This document shows positions 1 through 6,869 of a stretch of DNA of 7,274 bases, piece by piece (the first letter of the stretch is position 1; each line of letters opens with the position of its first letter). The notes under the pieces were generated by a model that was not told where the DNA came from, did no database searches, and saw nothing but the letters and a program-made list of their open reading frames with translations. Location: positions 1 through 7,274 of the forward strand of contig JALRAA010000067.1 of assembly GCA_023262645.1 (NCBI GenBank). The letters are read 5' to 3'. The DNA is from Burkholderiaceae bacterium. GTDB taxonomy: Bacteria > Pseudomonadota > Gammaproteobacteria > Burkholderiales > Burkholderiaceae_C. The position numbers were made by a program, and so were the translations under genes.

Positions 1-127
1 GGTTGTCGTCGAGCGCACCCATCCACGGGCCCATCTTCTCCTGTTCGTCGCCGGGCAGGAAGCCGATGTCCTCGCCCACCGGCACCGTCACGCGGGTGAC
101 GATGATCTCGCTGTAGCGGCGCTCGTC
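1..127 (-). other. PhoH-family ATPase fragment joined in frame to mfd (probable chimeric junction)
   Basis: Read on the minus strand in the mfd frame, residues from base 127 to the edge are DERRYSEIIVTRVTVPVGED, followed by IGFLPG, EKM, PWMGALDDN. This is the conserved stretch that follows the Walker A region in PhoH-like ATPases (typical family wording: IIVTRxTVPVGEDIGFLPG, then EKMxPWMGALDDN). It has no counterpart in Mfd. Composition also changes: 88 of the first 130 bases are G/C, against 70 of 130 at 161-290. The Walker A motif itself is not present, so this is a fragment rather than a gene start. An abrupt switch between two unrelated housekeeping proteins in mid-domain, with different base composition, most likely reflects a chimeric read or assembly join. 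A real in-frame recombination is less likely. The join lies at about 125-130, possibly over a shared GTG. Confidence 0.75.
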
Positions 128-1705
128 CACATAGAGCGTGGCCTCGTCGGCGTATTCGAGATGCAGAAATTCTTGGAGCAACGGTTGACCTGTTTCGTCC
201 ACCCCTTGCCCCATGTCCATATTGACCAAACCTCGGTAGCGCCCAATGCCGTGCGAGCTGTGAACAACCGGATCCCCCACTTGCAATTCAGACAAGTCTT
301 TGATCAACGATTCAACATCGCTGACCTGTTCTTGCTTTCGTCTTTTGCGAAGACTGGGCCCAGCCGCAAACAATTCGGTTTCTGTGACCAGGTCAACACC
401 TTTTTCAAGCCAGGCAAAGCCTGTGTGCAGTTGACTGACCGCCAAGCCCAAAGCTGCTTGGCTGTTTAAAAAATCGTTCAGGCTGTCGAATAAAGTGGGC
501 TTCAAGCCCCAGGTGTTCAACAAATCGCTCAAGCTGGTCGATCTGCCTTCAGACTCTGCCAGTATCAACACACGTTGCGATTGGCTTTGCATGCGGTTTG
601 TCAACTTGGCCGCGGGCTGTTCCGTCGTTCGGTCTACCGTCAAATCTGGTAACTGGCCAACCCACGGCATCGCCTCTTTGTCCGTGCTGGGTTTGATGGC
701 CAGGACCGCGTGTGCGTTAGCAGCACTGAAAAATTGTTCGGTGTTGAGAAACAGTTGCGAGGGCGGCAGAACAGGGCGTTCAGGGTCGCCTTGCGACAAA
801 CGAAAACGTTCTTGCGCATCTTGCGCGAAACGATGTATGACGGGTTCTAATTCACCATGCAACACCACCGTGTCTTGGGCGCCCAAGTAGTCAAACACGG
901 TGGCGGTTTCTTCGAAAAAAAGCGGTAAGTAATATTCGATGCCTGCGGTGGCCACCCCATTGCCCATGTCTTTGTAAAGTCGGCTGCGGGTGGGATCTCC
1001 TTCTAACAATTCTCGCCAGCGACTGCGAAACAACGCCCTGGCTGCATCGTCCATCGGAAACTCGCGACCAGGCAACAAACGCACTTCAGGCACGGGGTAA
1101 AGACTGCGCTGGGTATCAGGGTCAAAGGTGCGTATCGAGTCAATTTCATCGTCGAACAAATCGACCCTGAACGGAACCAGTGAACCCATGGGAAACAAAT
1201 CGATCAATCCTCCTCTGACGGTGTATTCGCCGGGACTGATCACTTGGTGAACATGGTTGTAACCCGCCAAAGTCAGCTGAGACTTCAACCGTGCTTCATC
1301 CAGTTTTTGTTTGACTTTGAAGTGGAAGGTGTAGGCTGCAAGAAATGCAGGGGGCGCCAACCGGTAGAGGGCGGTGGTGGCGGGCACCATGATGACATCG
1401 GCTTGGCCTTGAGAGATGCGCCATAACGTCGCCAATCGCTCGCTGATCAAATCTTGGTGAGGTGAAAAATTATCGTAAGGCAGCGTTTCCCAATCCGGAA
1501 ACAAAACACAACGACAGTCAGGTGCGAAAAAAACCAATTCGTCCATCAGACGTTGTGCATCAAATGCATCTGCAGTGAAGATGGCAGTGCGTCTTCCTTG
1601 GGATATTTCGCGACCAATCAGCGCCGCTAAAAAAGCGGCATCCGCGGACCCAGGCGGTCGATGAACGGTGAATCGTTTTGTAGTAAGCAGGTCGGGTAGT
1701 TGCAT
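1..1705 (-). CDS. mfd: Transcription-repair coupling factor Mfd, N-terminal part, running off the left edge
   Basis: Mfd is a cytoplasmic ATP-dependent translocase that removes stalled RNA polymerase from damaged DNA and recruits UvrA. The frame is open from ATG at 1705-1703 to the window edge (about 568 codons; complete Mfd is about 1,150). Residues 1 to about 330 read as the UvrB-like damage-recognition module, with wording such as GIEYYLPLFFEETATVFDYL. From about residue 476 the RNA-polymerase-interacting domain begins with GDPVVHSSHGIGRYRGL and continues to EFLHLEYADEATLYV, ending near residue 526. There Mfd should continue PVSxLHLISRY; instead the frame switches to PhoH-like sequence at 127-1. 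The translocase domains are therefore absent. The ATG has no clear Shine-Dalgarno; an in-frame TTG at 1729-1727 follows a GAGGG and is an alternative start. The gene is divergent from ispD. The identity of the Mfd part is certain; continuity at the left end is doubtful. Confidence 0.93.
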   Translation of the reverse strand, partial: MQLPDLLTTKRFTVHRPPGSADAAFLAALIGREISQGRRTAIFTADAFDAQRLMDELVFFAPDCRCVLFPDWETLPYDNFSPHQDLISERLATLWRISQGQADVIMVPATTALYRLAPPAFLAAYTFHFKVKQKLDEARLKSQLTLAGYNHVHQVISPGEYTVRGGLIDLFPMGSLVPFRVDLFDDEIDSIRTFDPDTQRSLYPVPEVRLLPGREFPMDDAARALFRSRWRELLEGDPTRSRLYKDMGNGVATAGIEYYLPLFFEETATVFDYLGAQDTVVLHGELEPVIHRFAQDAQERFRLSQGDPERPVLPPSQLFLNTEQFFSAANAHAVLAIKPSTDKEAMPWVGQLPDLTVDRTTEQPAAKLTNRMQSQSQRVLILAESEGRSTSLSDLLNTWGLKPTLFDSLNDFLNSQAALGLAVSQLHTGFAWLEKGVDLVTETELFAAGPSLRKRRKQEQVSDVESLIKDLSELQVGDPVVHSSHGIGRYRGLVNMDMGQGVDETGQPLLQEFLHLEYADEATLYVDERRYSEIIVTRVTVPVGEDIGFLPGDEQEKMGPWMGALDDN

Positions 1706-1771
1706 TGCGTTTAGGTTTGAACATGCCAAACACCCTCTACGGCCTGAGACCGGGGAGGGTGGTGAGCGCTG

Positions 1772-1781
1772 ATTCTAGAAT
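1772..1781. promoter_or_regulatory. Palindromic ATTCTAGAAT: possible shared -10 for mfd and ispD
   Basis: The 113-base gap between the divergent mfd and ispD starts contains a perfect 10-base palindrome that presents TAGAAT, a good -10 hexamer, on both strands. The plus-strand copy (1776-1781) is 38 bases before the ispD ATG. The minus-strand copy (1777-1772) is 67 bases before the mfd ATG. The block CTAGAATGGC recurs at the tRNA-Val promoter (6718-6727). I see no convincing -35 on either side at 16-18 base spacing, so the promoter call is tentative. The rest of the gap is GC-rich and shows no other clear signal. Confidence 0.35.
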
Positions 1782-1818
1782 GGCCCAATGAGAATGACGT
1801 TCAATCCGACCCATACCC

Positions 1819-2547
1819 ATGGCCGCTGATAACCTCAAGCGACGGTTTCATGTGGTGATTCCTTGTGCTGGCAGCGGCAGCCGCGTCAGCATCGGCTTAC
1901 CCAAGCAATACGCTTTGCTCAATGGCGTGCCCATGGTGGTGCATACATTGCGGGTTTTTCAAAGTGTGAAGGGCTTGGCGCAAAGCGTATTGGTCGTCGC
2001 ACCTGAGGATTTGGTCATGGGGGATGTTTTGCGGCAGTGGCCGCAATCGGAATTCTTTGTAAGTCATACCGGTGGTGCAACCCGTGCCCAAAGCGTATTG
2101 GCAGGTTTGAATGCGTTGATAGACAAAGGCGTGGGGCTTGATGAATGGGTGCTGGTGCACGATGCCGCCCGCTGTTTGTTGACGCCTGAATTGGTAGAAA
2201 AACTCTTACTGGCTTGTTTTGAAGACCCGGTAGGCGGTTTATTGGCCTTGCCGTTGCCAGACACGCTGAAAGAAGAAAGCCATGGTCGAGTTGGGAAGAC
2301 ACTGGACCGTTCCGGCAAATGGTTGGCACAGACCCCGCAAATGTTCAGGTTGGGTCTGCTTCGGCAGGCTTTGGTATCAGCGGGTCAATCGGTGACGGAT
2401 GAAGCCAGTGCAATAGAGCACGCAGGCTTTTCGCCCTTGTTGGTGCCTTCGGCAGCGTTCAATTTCAAGGTGACATATGCAGAAGACTTGCAAATGGCGC
2501 AAGCCATTTTGTCCGACAGATCCCGCTCAACCCATTCTCCAACCTAG
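1819..2547 (+). CDS. ispD: 2-C-methyl-D-erythritol 4-phosphate cytidylyltransferase
   Basis: IspD transfers CMP from CTP to 2-C-methyl-D-erythritol 4-phosphate, giving CDP-ME, in the cytoplasmic MEP pathway to isopentenyl diphosphate. The 242-residue length is normal. Visible motifs: the nucleotide-binding loop IPCAGSGSR (14-22) with PKQY (28-31, catalytic K29); VHDAAR (113-118, D115 and R118); PDTLKE (147-152); DRSGKWLAQTPQ (163-174, R164 for substrate phosphate); TDEASAIEHAG (193-203); and NFKVTYAEDL (215-224, K217). All expected catalytic positions are present. The start is fixed by an in-frame TGA at 1795-1797 with no other start codon before ATG 1819, although no Shine-Dalgarno is obvious. 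ispF follows after 9 bases, so the two are almost certainly co-transcribed. They are separate genes, not an IspDF fusion. Confidence 0.97.
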   Translation: MAADNLKRRFHVVIPCAGSGSRVSIGLPKQYALLNGVPMVVHTLRVFQSVKGLAQSVLVVAPEDLVMGDVLRQWPQSEFFVSHTGGATRAQSVLAGLNALIDKGVGLDEWVLVHDAARCLLTPELVEKLLLACFEDPVGGLLALPLPDTLKEESHGRVGKTLDRSGKWLAQTPQMFRLGLLRQALVSAGQSVTDEASAIEHAGFSPLLVPSAAFNFKVTYAEDLQMAQAILSDRSRSTHSPT

Positions 2548-2550
2548 GAA
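2546..2550 (+). promoter_or_regulatory. Ribosome binding site of ispF overlapping the ispD stop
   Basis: AGGAA begins inside the ispD stop codon TAG (2545-2547) and ends 6 bases before the ispF ATG at 2557. This gives ispF a good Shine-Dalgarno, unlike ispD, and suggests that translation of the two genes may be coupled. Confidence 0.7.
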
Positions 2551-2556
2551 CAAACC

Positions 2557-3048
2557 ATGACCACAGGATTTCGCATCGGACAAGGCTGGGACGTGCATGC
2601 TTTGGTGCCCGGCAGGCCGTTGGTGATTGGCGGGGTTCAGATTCCTTATACGCTGGGTTTGCTCGGTCATTCGGACGCAGATGTGTTGCTTCATGCCATC
2701 ATCGATGCTTTGTTGGGCGCCATGGCTTTGGGCGACATAGGAAAACATTTTCCTGATACGGATGTGCAATGGAAAAATGCTGACTCAAAAAAGCTATTGC
2801 TACACGTGCGTGAGGAAATGCAATCACGTCAATGGCAAATCATGAACATTGACGCGACTGTGATTGCCCAAGCACCGAAACTGGCAAGCCACATTCCCGA
2901 TATGTGCAAACACATAGCCAGCATATTGGGCTTATCGATCGAGCAGGTCAATGTCAAAGCAAAAACCGCTGAAAAGTTAGGGCCAGTGGGTCAGGGGATG
3001 TCCATCGAAGCGCAAGCGGTTGTGCTGCTGCAATCTGAGAATGGATAG
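2557..3048 (+). CDS. ispF: 2-C-methyl-D-erythritol 2,4-cyclodiphosphate synthase
   Basis: IspF cyclises CDP-ME 2-phosphate to 2-C-methyl-D-erythritol 2,4-cyclodiphosphate with release of CMP. It follows IspD and IspE in the MEP pathway and works as a homotrimer with active sites at subunit interfaces. The 163-residue protein has normal length. Metal-site residues are visible as GWDVH (10-14; D12 and H14) and H46 in [18 protein letters not shown] (38-55). FPDTD (65-69) and the nucleotide-binding [14 protein letters not shown] (134-147) are intact. It begins 9 bases after ispD, with a Shine-Dalgarno overlapping the ispD stop, so it is the second gene of an ispD-ispF operon. Its stop lies 3 bases from the stop of the convergent regulator gene, and no terminator hairpin is visible between them. 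Confidence 0.98.
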   Translation: MTTGFRIGQGWDVHALVPGRPLVIGGVQIPYTLGLLGHSDADVLLHAIIDALLGAMALGDIGKHFPDTDVQWKNADSKKLLLHVREEMQSRQWQIMNIDATVIAQAPKLASHIPDMCKHIASILGLSIEQVNVKAKTAEKLGPVGQGMSIEAQAVVLLQSENG

Positions 3049-3051
3049 CCA

Positions 3052-3495
3052 CTAATTTTGTCCAGAAAATGGCTTTTTAAGTTGGTCTTCTTGGTACAGG
3101 TAGGCCAGAAAAACCCAGTGGCGAATCATTCTTTGGTGCTCGGGATTGAGCCTTAAAAATTGTTTCAACATTTGGGTATCGCCCATGCATAAGTTTTGGA
3201 ATTGCACAGGTTCGTTGACCGGCAGGTTTGAAGCTTCCGGACCAAAGAATAAATCGTGAGGACTGATTTGTAGCAGTTCACTCAGCGTTTTGATTTTGTC
3301 CGGTTTGGGGATGGAAACGCCCGTGATCCAGTTTCGGGCTGCGTGTGCGGTGATCCCTTCGCCCCAGTAGCGAAGATTGAATGCGTCAGCCAATTGCGTG
3401 GCAGATGATTTGAGCCCGGCTTGTTTCATGGCAAGTCGCAAGCGGGCGGCAAAAGCTTCGGAAGCAGGGTTGCGAGTGATTTTTTTCATGGACAT
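3052..3495 (-). CDS. Small HTH (XRE/Cro-like) DNA-binding regulator, target unknown
   Basis: This 147-residue protein is soluble, with no signal peptide or membrane segment. Residues about 14-85 form a Cro/CI-type helix-turn-helix: FAARLRLAMKQAG (15-27), then QLADAFNLRYWGEGITAHAA (34-53), then RNWITGVSIPKPDKIKTLSELL (54-75 region), the usual pattern of a recognition helix followed by a helix that starts PxxxKxxxL. The C-terminal third (about 105-132) looks helical and carries no recognised enzyme or ligand domain. The target cannot be read from sequence. The gene lies 111 bases downstream of the 3-hydroxybutyrate dehydrogenase on the same strand, so the two may be co-transcribed; it converges on ispF with a 3-base gap. 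ATG 3495 and ATG 3489 are both possible starts, and neither has a strong Shine-Dalgarno. A lone phage-repressor relic is possible but nothing else phage-like is nearby. Confidence 0.8.
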   Translation of the reverse strand: MSMKKITRNPASEAFAARLRLAMKQAGLKSSATQLADAFNLRYWGEGITAHAARNWITGVSIPKPDKIKTLSELLQISPHDLFFGPEASNLPVNEPVQFQNLCMGDTQMLKQFLRLNPEHQRMIRHWVFLAYLYQEDQLKKPFSGQN

Positions 3496-3606
3496 AACGA
3501 TAAATCAGTCTATGAAAAATCTCAACAGATTGACGCTTACTTTTTGATGAACTGAATATTCACCCTTTGGGTATCCACTGTTTGATGGAGGGTTCATTGA
3601 GCATGG
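3496..3606. other. Gap between hbdH and the HTH regulator, no confident signal
   Basis: These 111 AT-rich bases separate two minus-strand genes. A short inverted repeat ACCC-TTT-GGGT (3562-3572) has only a 4-base stem and no T-run on the transcribed side, so I do not call a terminator. On the minus strand TTGAGA (3525-3520) resembles a -35. The hexamer 17 bases further on, TATCGT, would put the transcript start at or inside the regulator's start codon, so the promoter remains uncertain. Confidence 0.4.
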
Positions 3607-4389
3607 TCATTGCGCTGCCCATCCACCGTCCATGTTCCAAGCCGCGCCACGCACATTGTTGCCAGCAGCCGAGCACAAGAAAACGGCCAGTGCACCCAGT
3701 TCTTCTGGGGTGGTGAATTGCATGGAAGGTTCTTTTTCGCTGAGTAATTGTTTGGTGGCGTCAGCGATAGAAACATTCAAAGCGGTTGCTTTGGCATCTA
3801 CTTGTTGTTGTACCAGCGGTGTCAGCACCCAGCCAGGACATATCGCGTTGCAAGTGACGCCAGTCGTGGCGGTTTCTAGCGCAGTGACTTTGGTCAAACC
3901 GACCAAACCATGCTTGGCTGCTACATATGCAGATTTGTTGGTCGAAGCCACCAGGCCATGGACCGAAGCAATGTTTATGATGCGACCCCAATTTTTCTCA
4001 CGCATACCGGGCAGAACCCATCGGGTGGTATGAAATGCGCTTGAAAGATTGATGGCAATCACATCGTCCCATTTGTCGGTGGGAAAATCTTCAATAGAAC
4101 TGACATGTTGAATACCCGCGTTGTTCACCAAAATATCCACTTTGCCCCAAGCTTTTTCTACAGTTTCAACCATGTTCTGGATGTCTGAAGGTTTTCGCAT
4201 GTCTGCGCCATGAAACAAAGTTTTGACACCCAGCGATTGAATTTCACGCATGGCTGGATCGTGATCGCCAAAACCATTGAGCACAATGTCCGCGCCAGCT
4301 TGGGCCAAGGTCTTGGCGATGCCCAAGCCAATGCCACTGGTAGAACCGGTCACTAGCGCTATTTTTCCTGTTAAAAATTTTTCTGACAT
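3607..4389 (-). CDS. hbdH: (R)-3-hydroxybutyrate dehydrogenase, short-chain dehydrogenase family
   Basis: It oxidises (R)-3-hydroxybutyrate to acetoacetate with NAD+ in the cytoplasm, the step after PHB depolymerisation. The cofactor loop TGSTSGIG is at 14-21 and NNAG at 89-92. The SDR catalytic set is N114, S142, Y155 and K159. The residues known in bacterial 3-hydroxybutyrate dehydrogenases to hold the substrate carboxylate are also present, Q94, H144, K152 and Q196, at exactly the numbering of the 260-residue Pseudomonas fragi enzyme. This separates it from generic SDR reductases such as FabG or PhaB. The start is set at ATG 4389, giving 260 residues with GGA 6 bases upstream; the frame also allows TTG 4395, but that codon abuts the GGA. 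The gene is divergent from relA and followed by the HTH regulator. All catalytic residues are intact. Confidence 0.93.
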   Translation of the reverse strand: MSEKFLTGKIALVTGSTSGIGLGIAKTLAQAGADIVLNGFGDHDPAMREIQSLGVKTLFHGADMRKPSDIQNMVETVEKAWGKVDILVNNAGIQHVSSIEDFPTDKWDDVIAINLSSAFHTTRWVLPGMREKNWGRIINIASVHGLVASTNKSAYVAAKHGLVGLTKVTALETATTGVTCNAICPGWVLTPLVQQQVDAKATALNVSIADATKQLLSEKEPSMQFTTPEELGALAVFLCSAAGNNVRGAAWNMDGGWAAQ

Positions 4390-4516
4390 GAACAATCCGA
4401 TCTATTACGATGATGTGATGCGATTTTCCTCTATTCATCCAGCGATCAACAGCAGGTGGGTGAGCGGTGATATTCTGGGCGTACATGCTCTGAAAAACTA
4501 TTGATTTGAAATAAGT
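4390..4516. other. Divergent intergenic region hbdH / relA
   Basis: These 127 bases must hold promoters for both hbdH (minus) and relA (plus), but I cannot pick a convincing -35/-10 pair on either strand. TATTCT at 4471-4476 is the best plus-strand -10 candidate (4 of 6 matches) and lacks a -35. An in-frame TGA at 4502-4504 bounds the relA start. No riboswitch-like or tRNA-like fold is evident. Confidence 0.4.
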
Positions 4517-6655
4517 ATGTCGGATATTTTGTCCAAAGCGATTGACTTCTCAAGCGTCTTGCTGGCTGAAAAGAAAGAATTCAGTGGCGAGCCGGTCTTG
4601 AGCCATTGCGATGGGGTGTGTCATATTCTTTGGGGTCTTGGCGCTTCTCAGGAGTTGCAAGCCGCCATTTATCTTTCGCATGTTTGCGATGTTTTAAATA
4701 AACCCAAAGAAACATTGGCGCCAGTTTTTGGCAATGTAGTCACTGATCTTTCTATTTCAACGCACAAGATTTTCCTGTTGCAGAAAACAGCGCGTGACTC
4801 ATCAGCCAAACAGAATTCATCTGTTTCACAAATTGAACATGTGCGACGCATGTTGCTTGCTTTTTCCAAAGACCTGCGCGTGATCATGGTGTTGTTGGCT
4901 TCGCAGTTGCAGCATTTGAAATTCATCACAGCAACCAAATTGCCGTTGCATGAGGAATTCGCAAGTCTTGTTTTGAATATTTTTGCGCCGTTGGCTAATC
5001 GATTGGGTATTTGGCAAATAAAGTGGGAAATGGAAGACCTCTCCTTTCGAATACTCGAACCACTGACTTACAAAGAAATCGCACTGCGATTAGAGGCCAA
5101 GCGCCATGTGCGTGAGCTTGAAATTGAGACACTCAAGGCTTCATTGGTTGAATTGCTAAGCACTGAGTCCATCTCTGCCGAAATACAGGGGCGACCCAAA
5201 AATATTTTCAGCATTGTCAAAAAAATGCGCGGTAAATCCTTGGGATTTGAGCATGTTTTTGATTTGCGTGCAGTGCGAATCATTGTGGATAAATTGTCAG
5301 ATTGCTACCGTTGCTTATCGCTGGTTCACCAAAATTATGTGCCGGTGGATGGTCAGTATGACGATTACATTTCCAAGCCTAAAGCCAACGGTTACCAATC
5401 TCTTCACACCGTGGTCAACAATTCTGACGGTCATGCGGTTGAAATTCAAATTCGCACACGTGCAATGCATGAACATGCGGAATTCGGTGTGGCAGCGCAT
5501 TGGGCATACAAAGAAGCTGGTATCAAAGGTTACGGCGGTTTTTCTGCTTCATCTGACCAAACGCAACGCATGGCAGTGTTGCGGCAGTTGCTGGCTTGGG
5601 AACGTGAACTAAGTTCAGAAGCCCAATCACAAAGCAATATCGCTAAAAAAACCCATGAGGAACGAATTTATGTCTTGACGCCCGAAGCATCCATCATCGA
5701 ACTTTCCGACGGCGCTACCCCGATTGATTTTGCCTATGCCGTGCATACCGAATTAGGCCATCGCTGCAGAGGTGCAAAAGTCGATGGCGTGTTGGTTCCC
5801 TTGTCCACACCTTTGATGAATGGACAAACGGTTGAAATCACAGCGGCCAAAGAGGGTGGGCCTTCGCGCGATTGGCTCAATCCAGATTTAAAGTTCATTG
5901 GCAGTCAACGCTCAAAATCCAAAATCCGTGCTTGGTTCAATTTCCAAAAAGCGCAAGAAACCATTGCCCGTGGAAGAGAGTTGGTTGAAAAAACGCTTCA
6001 GCGTGAGGGAAAAACTGCTCTGAAGTTTGAGGATTTGGCCAAGCAGTTAGGTTTTGAGACTGCTGATCAGCTGTTTGAGGTGGTTGGCAAAGACGAATTG
6101 TCCTTGCGTCAAATCGAAATATCTCTCAGACCTGCCGTTGAACCAGAGCCAGTAGACGATAAGTTTTTAAGAAAATTTCAATCTGCAAAAATTCAATCAT
6201 CCCAAGGCAATGTGTTGGTGGTGGGGGTAGATTCTTTGCTCACACAACTGGCTAAATGCTGCAGACCGGCTCCTCCAGACTTGGTGAAGGGGTATGTCAC
6301 CAAGGGAAAAGGTGTCAGTGTTCACCGTGCCGCTTGTGCAAATTTCCTTCAATTGCAAAACAAGGACCAAGGACGTGTGATTGAAGTGGCGTGGAACAGT
6401 GCAAGCACAAAGACCGCAGATACCAAATATGCCGTCGACATTCAAATATTGGCGGATGACCGTCAGGGTTTGCTTCGCGATATTTCGGAGGTTTTCGCCA
6501 AAGAAAAAATCAATGTCATTGGTGTCAAGACGCAGTCTGTTCATGAAATGGCGCGAATGACTTTCACGGTGGAAATTCTTGACACGCTGGGCTTGGGAAA
6601 AGTTCTCACCTTGGTGGGCGCAGTTGACGGCGTCAGGCATGCGCATCGTCAATAG
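4517..6655 (+). CDS. relA: RelA-type (p)ppGpp synthetase with degenerate hydrolase domain
   Basis: RelA makes pppGpp/ppGpp from GTP/GDP and ATP on ribosomes stalled by amino-acid starvation. The 712 residues hold the full long-RSH order. A degenerate HD hydrolase domain covers about 25-150: HD is replaced by L53-S54, and the LADRLHN motif reads LASQLQH (127-133), losing the catalytic Asp and Asn. The synthetase (about 220-335) has GRPK (225-228), FDLRAVR (248-254), NGYQSLHT (291-298) and EIQIRT (309-314). TGS is at about 382-441, the Cys-rich zinc-finger-like domain has C581, C582, H603 and C607, and ACT covers about 638-712. The motif that separates synthetase-only RelA (ExDD) from bifunctional enzymes (RxKD) reads QYDD (280-283), acidic in type but with Gln first. 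It is therefore RelA rather than SpoT and predicted to be synthetase-only. Start ATG 4517 has a weak Shine-Dalgarno; an in-frame TGA at 4502 excludes a nearby upstream start. Confidence 0.95.
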   Translation: MSDILSKAIDFSSVLLAEKKEFSGEPVLSHCDGVCHILWGLGASQELQAAIYLSHVCDVLNKPKETLAPVFGNVVTDLSISTHKIFLLQKTARDSSAKQNSSVSQIEHVRRMLLAFSKDLRVIMVLLASQLQHLKFITATKLPLHEEFASLVLNIFAPLANRLGIWQIKWEMEDLSFRILEPLTYKEIALRLEAKRHVRELEIETLKASLVELLSTESISAEIQGRPKNIFSIVKKMRGKSLGFEHVFDLRAVRIIVDKLSDCYRCLSLVHQNYVPVDGQYDDYISKPKANGYQSLHTVVNNSDGHAVEIQIRTRAMHEHAEFGVAAHWAYKEAGIKGYGGFSASSDQTQRMAVLRQLLAWERELSSEAQSQSNIAKKTHEERIYVLTPEASIIELSDGATPIDFAYAVHTELGHRCRGAKVDGVLVPLSTPLMNGQTVEITAAKEGGPSRDWLNPDLKFIGSQRSKSKIRAWFNFQKAQETIARGRELVEKTLQREGKTALKFEDLAKQLGFETADQLFEVVGKDELSLRQIEISLRPAVEPEPVDDKFLRKFQSAKIQSSQGNVLVVGVDSLLTQLAKCCRPAPPDLVKGYVTKGKGVSVHRAACANFLQLQNKDQGRVIEVAWNSASTKTADTKYAVDIQILADDRQGLLRDISEVFAKEKINVIGVKTQSVHEMARMTFTVEILDTLGLGKVLTLVGAVDGVRHAHRQ

Positions 6656-6662
6656 CGCAGCT

Positions 6663-6702
6663 GCCAAACCCCGCCATTTGTGACGGTTGTGGCTCGATTT
6701 TT
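6663..6702 (+). terminator. Possible imperfect terminator after relA
   Basis: Eight bases after the relA stop, GCCA-AACC (6663-6670) can pair with GGTT-TGGC (6685-6693 with one bulged G). An inner G-x-CA/TG-x-C stem closes a TTTG loop (6677-6680). Five Ts follow at 6698-6702 after a 4-base gap. The stem has bulges and one mismatch, and the T-run is not adjacent, so intrinsic termination is plausible but weak. Confidence 0.35.
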
Positions 6703-6715
6703 CAATTTCAGTTCC

Positions 6716-6724
6716 TGCTAGAAT
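6716..6724 (+). promoter_or_regulatory. Extended -10 promoter of tRNA-Val
   Basis: TGCTAGAAT matches an extended -10 (TGn followed by a TATAAT-like hexamer) and ends 17 bases before the tRNA 5' end, putting the transcription start near 6731. The -35 is poor: TTTTCA at 6699-6704 would give a spacing of only 14. This fits a tRNA transcribed from its own promoter rather than only by read-through from relA. Confidence 0.6.
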
Positions 6725-6741
6725 GGCTACTTCGGCAACGA

Positions 6742-6818
6742 AGGCGCGTAGCTCAGCTGGTTAGAGCACCACCTTGACATGGTGGGGGTCGTTGGTTCGA
6801 GTCCAATCGCGCCTACCA
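6742..6818 (+). tRNA. tRNA-Val, anticodon GAC
   Basis: A complete 77-base cloverleaf is visible. Acceptor AGGCGCG (6742-6748) pairs with CGCGCCU (6808-6814). The D arm is GCUC/GAGC. The anticodon stem CCACC/GGUGG encloses the loop UUGACAU, with U33 and anticodon GAC, reading valine codons GUC and GUU. A 5-base variable loop GGGUC follows. The T stem GUUGG/CCAAU carries the loop UUCGAGU. The discriminator is A, and the 3' CCA is encoded (6816-6818). No mismatched stem base was found apart from the G-U closing the T stem. It sits between relA and phaR. Six Ts follow at 6832-6837 but without a clear hairpin. Confidence 0.97.
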
Positions 6819-6869
6819 TCTTCTGGGGTTTGTTTTTTGCCTGAACACGCATACACCCATTATTTTTTC

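Noticed and set aside
161..890. Open frames on the plus strand at 161-469 and 495-890
   Set aside because: They are antisense to Mfd sequence that reads convincingly on the minus strand, and their translations resemble no family.
1897..2769. Several minus-strand open frames over ispD and ispF
   Set aside because: They are shadows of two fully conserved enzymes and lack ribosome sites or recognisable protein features.
3046..3060. Bidirectional terminator in the ispF/regulator convergence
   Set aside because: The gap is 3 bases and no inverted repeat of useful length is found around it.
3052..3495. HTH protein as a prophage repressor or an antitoxin
   Set aside because: There is no toxin-like partner, no phage gene and no overlapping small gene; neighbours on both sides are housekeeping genes.
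4387..4395. TTG 4395 as the start of the hydroxybutyrate dehydrogenase
   Set aside because: ATG 4389 gives the family's 260-residue length, exact numbering of known active-site residues and a better spaced GGA.
6197..6667. A 156-codon minus-strand open frame over the relA 3' end
   Set aside because: It is antisense to the conserved Cys-rich and ACT domains of RelA; its composition follows the complement of relA and no motif is visible.
6742..6818. tRNA-Val as an integration site with an island downstream
   Set aside because: No integrase or repeated tRNA 3' end is visible, and the following gene is core phaR.
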